DNA of 64,000 nt, from contig NZ_CP109496.1 of NCBI RefSeq assembly GCF_036231355.1, positions 4,092,001-4,156,000 of the forward strand. Direction: 5' to 3'. This document shows positions 47,554 through 56,073 of this stretch, piece after piece. The position numbers were made by a program, and so were the translations under genes. Under the pieces are notes generated by a model that worked only from the letters and a program-made list of their open reading frames with translations, did no database searches and was not told the origin of the DNA. The DNA is from Streptomyces sp. NBC_01431. Lineage in GTDB: Bacteria; Actinomycetota; Actinomycetes; Streptomycetales; Streptomycetaceae. Numbering within the stretch: position 1 is the first letter of the stretch; each line of letters opens with the position of its first letter.

Positions 47554-49029
47554 CTACTGCTTACCGCACTGCGAGACCAGCTTCTGCTCGTCCTCGGAGA
47601 GGCTGGGGCCGGGTGTGGGAGATGCGGTGGTGGTCGTCTTGTTGGACTGGGCGCCGGTGGTGCCCGTGCTGGGCTTCGCCGGCGGAGTGTTGCCCTCGGC
47701 GGCGCGGCGCGCCTCTTCCTTCCGGCAGGCGGACGCCTGGGTCGAGAACTCCTTGATCTTGGCCTGCGCCTTGTCGAGGCTGCTGGCGGCGATCGTCGAG
47801 TCGATCTGGCTGCGCTGGTACTGCGGAAGGTACTTGAGTTCGACGTCGGGGTAGTCCGTCTCCACCTTGGAGAGCTTCACCCACGCCAGGTCCTGGCTGA
47901 TGCCCCGGTACAGCGCGACGTGCGGAGAGCCCTCGCTGTTGGTGCCGATGTAGTACTGCGTCTGCGTCCAGCGGTAGCCGCCGTACAGGCCGCCGCCGAC
48001 GACCGCCAGGGCCAGCACGATGTACAGGGATCTGCGCAGCCACCGGCCGCGCCGGCGCGGCTTGACGAAGTCCTCGTCGGTGTACGAGCCGAAGGCGCCC
48101 TCGGGCGGGTTGCCGTAACCGCTGTCCTCACCGCTGCCGGGCGGGCCGAAGCCTCCCGGTGGCGAGGGAGCGGGCCGGCCGAGCCCGGAGGCACGGCCCG
48201 CCGGGGTCTGCATGGCGCCGCCGTCGTTCAGCTGCAGCTGGTTCTCGGCGACCGCGCCGACGATCACCGGAGTGTCGTTGAGCTGCCCCGCCAGGGTGTC
48301 CCCGGAGTCGACGTCGAGCACATCGGCGATGATCACCGTGATGTTGTCGGGACCGCCGCCGCGCAGCGCCAGCTGGATCAGCTCCTGCACCGTCTCCTGC
48401 GGGCCCTGGTAGCTGGCGAGGGTCTCCTCCATCGTCTGGTGGGAGACCACGCCCGACAGCCCGTCGGAGCAGATCAGATAGCGGTCGCCGGCCCGGACCT
48501 CGCGGATGGAGAGATCCGGCTCGACGTGGTCACCGCTGCCCAGCGCCCGCATGAGGAGCGACCTCTGCGGGTGGGTGGTGGCCTCTTCCTCGGTGATCCG
48601 GCCCTCGTCGACCAGCCGCTGCACCCAGGTGTGGTCCTGGGTGATCTGGGTGAGGACGCCGTCGCGCAGCAGATAGGCGCGCGAGTCGCCGACGTGCACG
48701 AGACCCAGGCGCTGGCCCGTCCACAGCAGAGCGGTGAGCGTGGTGCCCATGCCCTCCAGCTGCGGGTCCTCCTCGACCATCATGCGCAACTGGTCGTTGG
48801 CCCGCTGCACGGCGGTGCCCAGCGAGGTCAGGATGTCGGAGCCGGGTACGTCGTCGTCGAGCGTGACCAGCGTGGAGATCACCTCGGACGAGGCGACCTC
48901 CCCGGCGGCCTGACCGCCCATGCCGTCGGCGATGGCGAGGAGGCGCGGGCCGGCGTAGCCGGAGTCCTCGTTCCCCTCGCGGATCATGCCTTTGTGTGAT
49001 CCGGCGGCGAAACGCAGGGACAGACTCAT
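47554..49029 (-). CDS. PP2C-type Ser/Thr phosphatase (PstP-like)
   Basis: 491 residues from ATG 49029 (AGGTGCAC upstream). The catalytic domain has GMIREGNEDSGY, LLAIADGMGGQAAGE, LVHVGDSRAYLL and GGPDNITVIIAD metal motifs. A linker, a membrane helix (LYIVLALAVVGGGLYGGYRW ~315-335) and a ~150-residue outer domain follow, ending in a Thr/Ala/Pro-rich tail. It reverses PknB phosphorylation; the outer part has unknown ligand. Confidence 0.95.
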   Translation of the reverse strand: MSLSLRFAAGSHKGMIREGNEDSGYAGPRLLAIADGMGGQAAGEVASSEVISTLVTLDDDVPGSDILTSLGTAVQRANDQLRMMVEEDPQLEGMGTTLTALLWTGQRLGLVHVGDSRAYLLRDGVLTQITQDHTWVQRLVDEGRITEEEATTHPQRSLLMRALGSGDHVEPDLSIREVRAGDRYLICSDGLSGVVSHQTMEETLASYQGPQETVQELIQLALRGGGPDNITVIIADVLDVDSGDTLAGQLNDTPVIVGAVAENQLQLNDGGAMQTPAGRASGLGRPAPSPPGGFGPPGSGEDSGYGNPPEGAFGSYTDEDFVKPRRRGRWLRRSLYIVLALAVVGGGLYGGYRWTQTQYYIGTNSEGSPHVALYRGISQDLAWVKLSKVETDYPDVELKYLPQYQRSQIDSTIAASSLDKAQAKIKEFSTQASACRKEEARRAAEGNTPPAKPSTGTTGAQSNKTTTTASPTPGPSLSEDEQKLVSQCGKQ

Positions 49030-49164
49030 GTGCACCTGCCCTGTCGACGCTTCCTCGGGGTACAGCCGGTCATGTCGAGCCACACTGCCCACCCTCCGGT
49101 CGGGAGCCCGCCCCGGTCCGTCGGGACCGCCGAGACTCGCTCGCTCCGCTCGCTCATTGTCGTA

Positions 49165-49701
49165 CTACTTCCGCAGCTCGATGACGGTCTTGCCGATGCG
49201 GATCGGCGCGCCCAGCGGAATCGGGGTCGGGGTGGTGAGCCGGGTCCGGTCCAGATAGGTGCCGTTGGTGGACCCGAGATCCTCGACGATCCAATTGCCG
49301 TCCCGGTCCGGGTAGATCCTGGCATGGCGGCTCGACGCGTAGTCGTCGTCCAGGACGATCGTCGAATCGTGCGCCCGGCCCAGCGTGACGGTCTGGCCCT
49401 GCAGCGCGACCGTCGTGCCGGTGAGGGTGCCCTCGGAGACGACGAGTTTGGTGGGCGCGCCGCGGCGCTGGCGCCCGCCGCCCTGCTGCTGGCCGCGCTG
49501 AGGCGGTGGCGCGGCGGCCGCGGCGGTGGCCTGCCGGCCGGTCTGCTGCTGCCGGTTCGCGTCATTGCCCCGGCGCGAACCGCGCTGGGTGACGCGCGTA
49601 CCGAACAGGTCGCTGCGAATGACCTGGACGGCCACGATGACGAACAGCCACAGTACGGCGAGGAAACCCAACCGCATGACCGTGAGGGTCAGCTCTGACA
49701 T
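49165..49701 (-). CDS. fhaB: FHA-domain membrane protein FhaB (FipA-like)
   Basis: 178 residues from ATG 49701. N-terminal membrane helix (LGFLAVLWLFVIVAVQVI), Gln/Arg-rich linker, C-terminal FHA with LGRAHDSTIVLDDDYASSRHA and DLGSTNGTYLDRTR phosphothreonine-binding motifs. It reads PknB phosphorylation near the wall/division machinery. Eleven bases after fhaA. Confidence 0.95.
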   Translation of the reverse strand: MSELTLTVMRLGFLAVLWLFVIVAVQVIRSDLFGTRVTQRGSRRGNDANRQQQTGRQATAAAAAPPPQRGQQQGGGRQRRGAPTKLVVSEGTLTGTTVALQGQTVTLGRAHDSTIVLDDDYASSRHARIYPDRDGNWIVEDLGSTNGTYLDRTRLTTPTPIPLGAPIRIGKTVIELRK

Positions 49702-49711
49702 TGCCCCCGCT

Positions 49712-50566
49712 TCACCCTTCGGCTTGCCGGTAAACGATGGTGGTACTGCCCACGACGATCCGCGAGCCGTCGCGGAGCGTAGCGCGGGTGGTGTGCTGCC
49801 CGTCCACCACGATGCCGTTGGTGGATCCGAGATCCTGGATCGTCGGGGGCGTTCCGGTCCGGATCTCACAGTGCCGGCGCGAAACGCCGGGATCGTCGAT
49901 CCTCACGTCCGCATCGGTGCTGCGGCCGAGGACCAGCGTCGGGCGCGAGATCTGGTGGCGGGTGCCATTGATCTCGATCCAGCGTCTCACCTGGCCGTGA
50001 CCGCCCGGCATCGGCCCCGGCACAGCCGGTCGGCGGTCGGCGGGCGAAGCGCTGGGACGGCCCGGCGGCGGCGCCGCGGGCATGGGAGGCGCAGCGGCCG
50101 GCGGATAGCCGTAGCCGCCGCGGCCGCCCTGGGCCGGCGCGGGACGCTGCGAGGCACCGGGGCCGGGGCCCTGGGGGCCCTGCTGGTCGGTGCTGGACGC
50201 GAGCGTGCGGCTGCGCACCCGGTACAGGCCGGTGTCGAGATCCTCGGCCTTCTCCAGGTGCACCTTGATCGGGCCCATGAAGGTGTAACGCTGCTGCTTC
50301 GCGTAGTCACGCACCAGGCCGGACAACTCGTCGCCGAGCTGACCCGAGTACGGACTGAGCCGCTCGAAGTCCGGGGCGCTCAGCTCGACGATGAAGTCAT
50401 TGGGTACGACCGTGCGGTCCCGGTTCCAGATCGACGCGTTGTTGTCGCACTCACGCTGGAGCGCGCCCGCGATCTCGACTGGCTGGACCTCGGACTTGAA
50501 GACCTTCGCGAAGGTGCCGTTGACCAGGCCTTCGAGACGCTGCTCGAAACGCTTCAGGACTCCCAT
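49712..50566 (-). CDS. fhaA: FHA-domain protein FhaA (DUF3662 + FHA)
   Basis: 284 residues. Residues 1-115 form the DUF3662 domain (MGVLKRFEQRLEGLVNGTFA; FKSEVQPVEIAGALQREC). A Pro/Gly/Gln-rich linker follows, then FHA near residues 190-280 with LGRSTDADVRIDDPGVSRRH and DLGSTNGIVVDG. In Mycobacterium FhaA binds the MviN pseudokinase, whose homologue is the first gene of this window. First gene of the operon. Confidence 0.96.
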   Translation of the reverse strand: MGVLKRFEQRLEGLVNGTFAKVFKSEVQPVEIAGALQRECDNNASIWNRDRTVVPNDFIVELSAPDFERLSPYSGQLGDELSGLVRDYAKQQRYTFMGPIKVHLEKAEDLDTGLYRVRSRTLASSTDQQGPQGPGPGASQRPAPAQGGRGGYGYPPAAAPPMPAAPPPGRPSASPADRRPAVPGPMPGGHGQVRRWIEINGTRHQISRPTLVLGRSTDADVRIDDPGVSRRHCEIRTGTPPTIQDLGSTNGIVVDGQHTTRATLRDGSRIVVGSTTIVYRQAEG

Positions 50567-50944
50567 GGGGCACCTCCTCCGTCGTTGCCGTCCAAGTGTT
50601 GCTGCCGGTTCTGCTGTGCGTCGTGCTCTTGGTACTGCTTACTGATCGTATCCACGCGTCGGGAAATCGGCTGGTTCCCCTTCTGTGCCCTGTGGACGAG
50701 TGTCACCTCTCACACGCACCTCTCGTACGGATCGTAGAGGTGGCCTCCCAACAGTGTCCCGCACCCGGAGTGCACTCAGGAGGAGCGGGTAACGATGCCG
50801 GGGGTTGCCTCTCTCCTGATCTGCTCCTCCCCAGCAGGGTCGCCCCAAACAACGGATGTGAATCCACCCTGTCCAGCGTGCTAATCTTCTCGACGTCGCC
50901 AGGCAATCGCACCGAAAAGTGAGAGAGCCCAGCACACCACTCTT
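50567..50944. promoter_or_regulatory. Divergent fhaA / tRNA-Leu upstream region
   Basis: 378 bases. No gene. Contains the promoter(s) for the fhaA-pknB operon leftward and for tRNA-Leu rightward; AATCTTCTCG near 50883 may belong to the tRNA promoter. No operator recognised. Confidence 0.5.
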
Positions 50945-51027
50945 GCGCGAGTGGCGGAACGGCAGACGCGCTGGCTTCAGGTGCCAGTGTCCTTCGGGAC
51001 GTGGGGGTTCAAATCCCCCCTCGCGCA
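50945..51027 (+). tRNA. tRNA-Leu (CAG)
   Basis: 83 bases with a long variable arm (class II). Acceptor GCGCGAG/CTCGCGC, anticodon loop TTCAGGT with CAG, T-loop TTCAAAT. Confidence 0.97.
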
Positions 51028-51033
51028 CAAGTC

Positions 51034-51069
51034 GGAAGCCCCGCAGATCTTCGGATCTGCGGGGCTTCC
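51034..51069 (+). terminator. tRNA-Leu terminator with TTCG tetraloop
   Basis: Perfect 16-bp stem (51034-51049 / 51054-51069), TTCG loop, T-rich end. Confidence 0.9.
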
Positions 51070-51162
51070 TTCGTCATGCCACCGGGCGGTGCGACTTTTG
51101 TCGCGGCGGGGCGCGACGAAAGAGAGCCGCCGGGGCGAAGACCCGCTGTCTAGGGTGCGGGC

Positions 51163-52854
51163 GTGGATGTGTCATCGAGAGTCCGGTCCGGGTGGCGCCT
51201 GCTGAAGGGGCCCGAGCCCTGGTCGCGGCGCCGGATCACCGGCGAAGTGGCGCTCGCTCTCGCTCTGGCCCTGGTGGTCGGCGGGATCGGACTGCTCAAC
51301 GGAGGCCCTTGGCGGGCCGGAGCCGTCGCCGCCGGGGTCGCCGTGCTGTCGCTGCTGCGGCGCTCCCTGCCCGCGAGCGTGCTGCTCGCGGCGGCCGCCC
51401 TGACCATGCCGGCCGGCGAGACGGCCCCGCTGCTGCTGATCGCGGCCTGGTCGGCGGGGCGCCACATCATCGGCGCCACACGGGCGCTGGCCGCGTTCAC
51501 CGGTGCCTTCCTCCTCTACCTGGTGGTCGGCATCGCCGTGCTGTGGCCCATCGCACAGCCGGTCCTGGTGGCCATCTTCGGCACGCTGTTCTTCCTGGCG
51601 GCGGCCGTCGTGCCCGGCCTCACCAGCCGGTACTGGTCGCAGCGGCGCACCCTGCTGCGTGCCATGCAGGAGCACAACGCCCAACTGCTGCGCGAGCGCG
51701 CGATGGTCGCGGGCCAGGCGCGGCTGCGCGAACGCCAGCGCATCGCCCAGGACATGCACGACAGCCTCGGCCACCAGCTGGCGCTGATCTCCGTGCACAC
51801 CGGCGCCCTGGAAGTGGACCCCGAACTGACCGGCCGCCAGCGGGAGGCGGTCGGAGTGCTGCGGCAAGCCTCGGTCTCCGCCATGCACGAACTGCGCGAA
51901 GTCGTCGGCATCCTGCGGGACGGCATCGAAGCGCCCACGGCGCCCGGCGCCCAGCCCGCATCCCGCGGCACCGCCGGGATCGAGGCGCTCGTCGCGGCCG
52001 CCCGCGCCGCCGGAAACACCGTCGAACTGCGCGGCAGCGGCGAGCCCAGGCCACTGGCAGCCGCCGGTGACCACGCCGCCTACCGGATCGTCCAGGAAGC
52101 TCTCACCAATGCCTACAAGCACGCGCCGGGCGCCCCCATCACCGTGGAACTGCGCTACGAACCGGACTCCTTCGTCATCGAGGTCGTCAACGGCGTCGTC
52201 GACCGCGCCGCCGTGGAACAGGCCGGCGAGGTGGTCAGCGGCGGTCAGGGACTGACCGGACTGCACGAGCGGGCCCGCCTCGTCGGCGGCATGGTGCACA
52301 CCGGCCCCACCGACGACGGCGGCTTCCGCGTGGCGGGGGTCCTGCCGTACGGGGCGGCCGACGCAGCGACCTTCGTAGCGGCCGGCGACGACTTCCGGCA
52401 GCAGTCGGCATCCCTCCCGCTCGGCGACGGTGGTCCGGTCGTGGACTGGAACATCGCGGAGAAGGAGCTGGGCATGAGCGGCAGGAACAAGGCGGGCGGC
52501 GTCGCGCTGGGATGCGGGATCGCCGTGGGAGCGGTGGTGCTCCTCGTGATCGCGGCGGTCGTCGGGCTGTTCCTCCTCGCCGGATCGGCTGAGAAAGCCA
52601 TGATCGACCCGTCCGAGTACGACAAGATCCAGGTCGGCACGTCCGAAGCTCAGGTCCGCGAGCAGCTGCCGAGCGGCGACACGGTGCTGACCTCCGGCCT
52701 AGCCGGCAAGGGACCCGCAGAACCGGAAGGCTCCCGGTGCACCGTCCTGATGTCCTCCGAAACCGGCGAGGGCATCAAGACAGAGCCGGTGTTCCGGTTC
52801 TGCTTCAAGGACGGCAAGCTGATCGAGAAGAAGTCGTACGACGTGGAGCGCTAG
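51163..52854 (+). CDS. NarL-type sensor histidine kinase fused to a membrane BamE-like domain
   Basis: 563 residues. Several N-terminal membrane helices to residue ~165; HisKA_3 dimer region with phospho-His199 (RIAQDMHDSLGHQ); HATPase with N-box QEALTNAYKHA (Asn316) and GLTGLHERARLVGG. Unlike ordinary members it continues after ~437 into a separate module: Gly-rich membrane helix and outer IDPSEYDKIQVGTSEAQVRE domain resembling SmpA/BamE. An in-frame ATG at 52474 with AAGGAG upstream could express this module alone. Pairs with the regulator 47 bases downstream. Confidence 0.9.
   Translation: MDVSSRVRSGWRLLKGPEPWSRRRITGEVALALALALVVGGIGLLNGGPWRAGAVAAGVAVLSLLRRSLPASVLLAAAALTMPAGETAPLLLIAAWSAGRHIIGATRALAAFTGAFLLYLVVGIAVLWPIAQPVLVAIFGTLFFLAAAVVPGLTSRYWSQRRTLLRAMQEHNAQLLRERAMVAGQARLRERQRIAQDMHDSLGHQLALISVHTGALEVDPELTGRQREAVGVLRQASVSAMHELREVVGILRDGIEAPTAPGAQPASRGTAGIEALVAAARAAGNTVELRGSGEPRPLAAAGDHAAYRIVQEALTNAYKHAPGAPITVELRYEPDSFVIEVVNGVVDRAAVEQAGEVVSGGQGLTGLHERARLVGGMVHTGPTDDGGFRVAGVLPYGAADAATFVAAGDDFRQQSASLPLGDGGPVVDWNIAEKELGMSGRNKAGGVALGCGIAVGAVVLLVIAAVVGLFLLAGSAEKAMIDPSEYDKIQVGTSEAQVREQLPSGDTVLTSGLAGKGPAEPEGSRCTVLMSSETGEGIKTEPVFRFCFKDGKLIEKKSYDVER
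52474..52854 (+). CDS. Possible internal product: membrane SmpA/BamE-like protein
   Basis: 126 residues in frame with the kinase gene. GAAGGAG seven bases before ATG is a better ribosome site than that of the whole gene. Membrane helix (GIAVGAVVLLVIAAVVGLFL), outer two-Cys domain (SRCTVLM; FRFCFKD) of BamE-like type. It may be co-expressed separately. Confidence 0.4.
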   Translation: MSGRNKAGGVALGCGIAVGAVVLLVIAAVVGLFLLAGSAEKAMIDPSEYDKIQVGTSEAQVREQLPSGDTVLTSGLAGKGPAEPEGSRCTVLMSSETGEGIKTEPVFRFCFKDGKLIEKKSYDVER

Positions 52855-52901
52855 CTGCGGCCCCGGGGGCGGCTCAGCGGCGGACAGGACAGGATTTGGG
52901 T

Positions 52902-53561
52902 GTGACGGGACCACGCATCAGGGTCGTGATCGCCGACGACGAACCCCTCATCCGGGCCGGGATCCGCATGATCCTCACCTCGGACGCGGCGATCGACGTC
53001 GTCGCGGAGGCCACCAACGGCCGAGAAGCCGTCGAACTCGCCCGCTGCCACGCCGTGGATGTGGTACTGCTCGATATCCAGATGCCGGAAATGGACGGCC
53101 TGAGCGCCCTGGCCGAACTCCGCAGGGCCGTACCCGCGGCGAGAGTGATCATCCTCACGACGTTCGGCGAACGGGAGAACGTCTTGCGCGCACTGGAGCA
53201 CGGCGGCGCCGGATTCCTCCTCAAGGACACCGCGCCCGCGGAGCTGATCCGGGCGGTACGGGCCGCTGCGGCCGGCGACGCCTATCTGTCGCCCGGCGCC
53301 ACCCGGCACGTCGTGGACCAGCTCGCCACGGGCCGGGCCGCGGCCCGCGCGGAGGAGGCCAGACGCCGGGTCGGCGTCCTCTCCGAGCGCGAGCACGACG
53401 TTCTGTCGCTGCTCGGCGAAGGCCTGTCGAACGCGGACGCCGGCAAGCGGCTCCACATGAGCGAGGCCACGGTGAAGACGTACGTCAGCCGGATCCTGGC
53501 GAAGCTCGACTGCGAGAACCGGGTCCAAGCGGCGCTGCTCGCACGGGACGCGGGGCTTTAG
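52902..53561 (+). CDS. LuxR/NarL-family response regulator
   Basis: 219 residues from GTG 52902. Receiver with acidic pocket IADDEP, phospho-Asp in VVLLDIQMPEMDG, Thr in ILTTFGE, Lys in LLKDTAP. C-terminal LuxR helix-turn-helix: LSEREHDVLSLLGEGLSNAD and SEATVKTYVSRILAKL. Partner of the upstream kinase; the controlled genes are not known. Confidence 0.95.
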   Translation: MTGPRIRVVIADDEPLIRAGIRMILTSDAAIDVVAEATNGREAVELARCHAVDVVLLDIQMPEMDGLSALAELRRAVPAARVIILTTFGERENVLRALEHGGAGFLLKDTAPAELIRAVRAAAAGDAYLSPGATRHVVDQLATGRAAARAEEARRRVGVLSEREHDVLSLLGEGLSNADAGKRLHMSEATVKTYVSRILAKLDCENRVQAALLARDAGL

Positions 53562-53636
53562 GCGGGGCAAGGGCGCCGAGGGAGTTGCGGGGGCGGGACG
53601 GCGGCGGGCGAGGCAGGAAGCGGGTCCCCCACCGCT

Positions 53637-53650
53637 GTTTCACGTGAAAC
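53637..53650. promoter_or_regulatory. parS: parS site
   Basis: Perfect GTTTCACGTGAAAC after the response regulator gene; 39 kb from oriC. Confidence 0.95.
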
Positions 53651-53677
53651 AGCGGGCCGGCCTGCCCGCCCGCAGAG

Positions 53678-53686
53678 TTATCCACA
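53678..53686 (+). promoter_or_regulatory. DnaA box next to parS
   Basis: Perfect TTATCCACA, 27 bases after the parS. Confidence 0.8.
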
Positions 53687-53810
53687 GGGGGAGGCGGCTG
53701 CTGGCCAGCGCCTGTACGGTCAGGGGCAGTTGAGCTTTTGACGTGGTGCGAGAGCGCTGTACGTACGCGCCGTACGCGAGGTTGTCCGAGGACGGGGGAG
53801 GCGGCACGCC

Positions 53811-55298
53811 ATGGGTGGAGTCGACGTGTTGGTACCGGCGCAGCGGACCGGGCCCGGGGAAGGGGCTCAACGGATCCCCGAGGTCGCGGGTTTCGCCCGG
53901 CTTCCGAAGACGAAGGCAGGTCTGGGCGGGCTCTCACCGAAAGGTGATGCGCTGAAGGACGGTTCGCCGAAGAGCGAAGGAAAGGCGCTGCGGGACCTGG
54001 TGCCGCGTGCCTCGCACGATTCCCTGCTGCTCTTCGCCGACCGGCCGGACGCCCTGCGCGCCGTGGAGGAATCCAACCTCGGCCGCGTGGCAGAGCTCAC
54101 GCCGATACGCGTGGGCCGCATGTCCGCCAGCCCCTTCGCTTTCCTGCGCGGCTCGGCCGGGCTGATGGCACACGACCTGGCCGGCACCCCCGTCACCGGC
54201 GTCAGCGCACAGATCTGCGGCGATGCCCACGCGGCGAACTTCGGCCTCTACGGCGATGCGCGCGGCAGCCTCGTCATCGACCTGAACGACTTCGACGAGA
54301 CCGTCACCGGCCCCTGGGAGTGGGACGTGAAGCGGCTCGCTGCCTCACTCGTCCTGGCCGGCCGGGAGGCGGGCGCCGACGAACACACCTGCCGCGCGGC
54401 GGCGTTCGACGCCGTCGGGTCCTACCGCCGCACCATGCGCCTGCTCGCGAAACTACCGGTCCTCGACGCCTGGAACGCCATAGCTGACGAGGAACTCGTC
54501 TCGCACGCCGACGCCCGAGACCTCATCGGCACCCTGGAACGGGTCTCAGCCAAGGCCCGCAACAACACCAGCGCACGATTCGCGGCCAAGGCGACCGAGC
54601 AGCGCGAGGACGGCGGTCGGCACTTCGTGGACGCACTGCCCGTGCTGCGCCGAGTGACCGACGCCGAGGCGGCAGCGGTCGCTTCGGCACTGGAGCAGTA
54701 CCTCGACACCCTGCCGGAGGACCGGCTACCGCTGCTCGCCCGGTACGCGATCCACGATGTGGCCTTCCGCGTGGTCGGTACGGGAAGCGTGGGGACACGG
54801 TCGTACGTCGTGCTGCTCCTGGACCACCGCGGTGAGCCGCTGGTGCTCCAGGTCAAGGAAGCCAGGCCCTCTGCTCTGCTCCCGCATCTGCCGAAGGCCG
54901 GGTTCCCGATACCGGACCCCGGACACGAGGGGCGCCGCGTGGTGCTCGGGCAGAAGCGGATGCAGGTGGTCAGTGACATCCTGCTTGGCTGGGCGACGGT
55001 GAACGGACTGCCCTACCAGGTAAGGCAGTTCAGGAACCGGAAGGGCAGCGTGGATCCCGCCGCGCTCGCTGTTGACCAGCTCGACGACTACGGGCGCATG
55101 ACCGGCGCGCTGCTCGCGCGGGCTCATGCGCACAGCGTCGACCCGCGGCTGATAGCCGGGTACTGCGGAAAGAACGAGGAGTTCGACGACGCGGTGGCCG
55201 CCTTTGCGGTGACCTACGCCGATCGCACGGAGGCCGACCACACGATCCTGGCCGCTGCGGTCCGCGCCGGCCGGGTCGCGGCTGAGCTGGGAGTCTGA
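53811..55298 (+). CDS. DUF2252 domain protein
   Basis: 495 residues; ATG 53811 has GGGGGAGG upstream. Kinase-like fold family. Typical motifs: MSASPFAFLRGSAGLMAHDL, ICGDAHAANFG, VIDLNDFDETVTGPWEWDVKRLA and, late, LARAHAHSVDP. Similar to phosphotransferase/antibiotic-kinase fold proteins, but no biochemical activity is established. Confidence 0.93.
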   Translation: MGGVDVLVPAQRTGPGEGAQRIPEVAGFARLPKTKAGLGGLSPKGDALKDGSPKSEGKALRDLVPRASHDSLLLFADRPDALRAVEESNLGRVAELTPIRVGRMSASPFAFLRGSAGLMAHDLAGTPVTGVSAQICGDAHAANFGLYGDARGSLVIDLNDFDETVTGPWEWDVKRLAASLVLAGREAGADEHTCRAAAFDAVGSYRRTMRLLAKLPVLDAWNAIADEELVSHADARDLIGTLERVSAKARNNTSARFAAKATEQREDGGRHFVDALPVLRRVTDAEAAAVASALEQYLDTLPEDRLPLLARYAIHDVAFRVVGTGSVGTRSYVVLLLDHRGEPLVLQVKEARPSALLPHLPKAGFPIPDPGHEGRRVVLGQKRMQVVSDILLGWATVNGLPYQVRQFRNRKGSVDPAALAVDQLDDYGRMTGALLARAHAHSVDPRLIAGYCGKNEEFDDAVAAFAVTYADRTEADHTILAAAVRAGRVAAELGV

Positions 55299-55447
55299 GG
55301 GGCTAAGCGAGAAGGAGGAGAACGAGGAGGGGAGGAGAGAAGGAGTAGGACGAGAAGGGCGGCTGACGCGGAGGGCGAGGAGCCCTGCGCAGAACGAGCT
55401 TCGTGGGGCGGGGAACCGGCATGCTCAGTCGGTCCGTTAAACAGGGC

Positions 55448-55798
55448 ATGCCTTCCGTTCTCGTTCTCGGTTTCGACCCGCACGCGGTGCCCGGCATGGA
55501 CGGGGACGCCATGCGCGCCGTCCTCGACCAGGAACTGGCTCGTTTTGGCGACCATGCCATCGACGCGTCCATGACGCTGATTGCGCCCGATGCATCAGCT
55601 GAGTCCACAGTGATCGCCGCGCTGGGTGAGCGGGACTGGGACGTCGTCGTCATCGGGGGAGGAATACGCAAACCCGAGCCCGCACTGATGTTCTTCGAGC
55701 ACGTCGTGAACCTGGTCCGGCAGCATGCGCCGGGGGCCGCGTTCGCGTTCAACACCAGCGGCGGCGACAGCGTCGAGGCAGCCAAGCGGTGGCTGTGA
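55448..55798 (+). CDS. Conserved hypothetical protein (MPSVLVLGFDPH type)
   Basis: 116 residues from ATG 55448; the frame is open from 55403. Begins PSVLVLGFDPHAVPG, contains WDVVVIGGGIRKPEP and VNLVRQHAPGAAFAFNTSG. Looks like a small Rossmann-like cytoplasmic protein of actinobacteria. No function to propose. Confidence 0.65.
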   Translation: MPSVLVLGFDPHAVPGMDGDAMRAVLDQELARFGDHAIDASMTLIAPDASAESTVIAALGERDWDVVVIGGGIRKPEPALMFFEHVVNLVRQHAPGAAFAFNTSGGDSVEAAKRWL

Positions 55799-55880
55799 TG
55801 CCGGGCTGTGAACCTGGAGTGTGATCCCGGACTGGGTTCGCCAGGCTGTGACGCCGCGCCGTGATGCCCGGCGGACGCGG
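55792..55880 (+). repeat. Imperfect CTGTGATGCCGG-type repeats
   Basis: Five loosely similar units (TGTGATGCCGGG, TGTGAACCTGG, TGTGATCCCGG, TGTGACGCCG, GTGATGCCCGG) following the previous gene's stop. Confidence 0.5.
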
Positions 55881-55992
55881 ACGGTCTGGCGGACGGGGGC
55901 GGTCTGGGGGACAGGGACCGGCTGCCCGTAGTCCGGCTGGGGTGGGCGACCCCGAGGAGGACTGAGCAGGCGGGCGGGTGTGCGCTTGCGCC

Positions 55993-56038
55993 GGGGGGAC
56001 GGAGGGGGTGGGTGGGGAGGGGGAGGGAGGGGGGAGGG
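55993..56038 (+). promoter_or_regulatory. G-quadruplex-prone G-run
   Basis: Nine G-runs of 2-6, most of three or more, separated mainly by single A or T bases, ending 35 bases before the J-domain gene; C-runs at 56039-56054 can pair with it. Confidence 0.6.
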
Positions 56039-56073
56039 CCCCCGCCCCTCCCCGCCGCCCGTACGCTGGAGCG

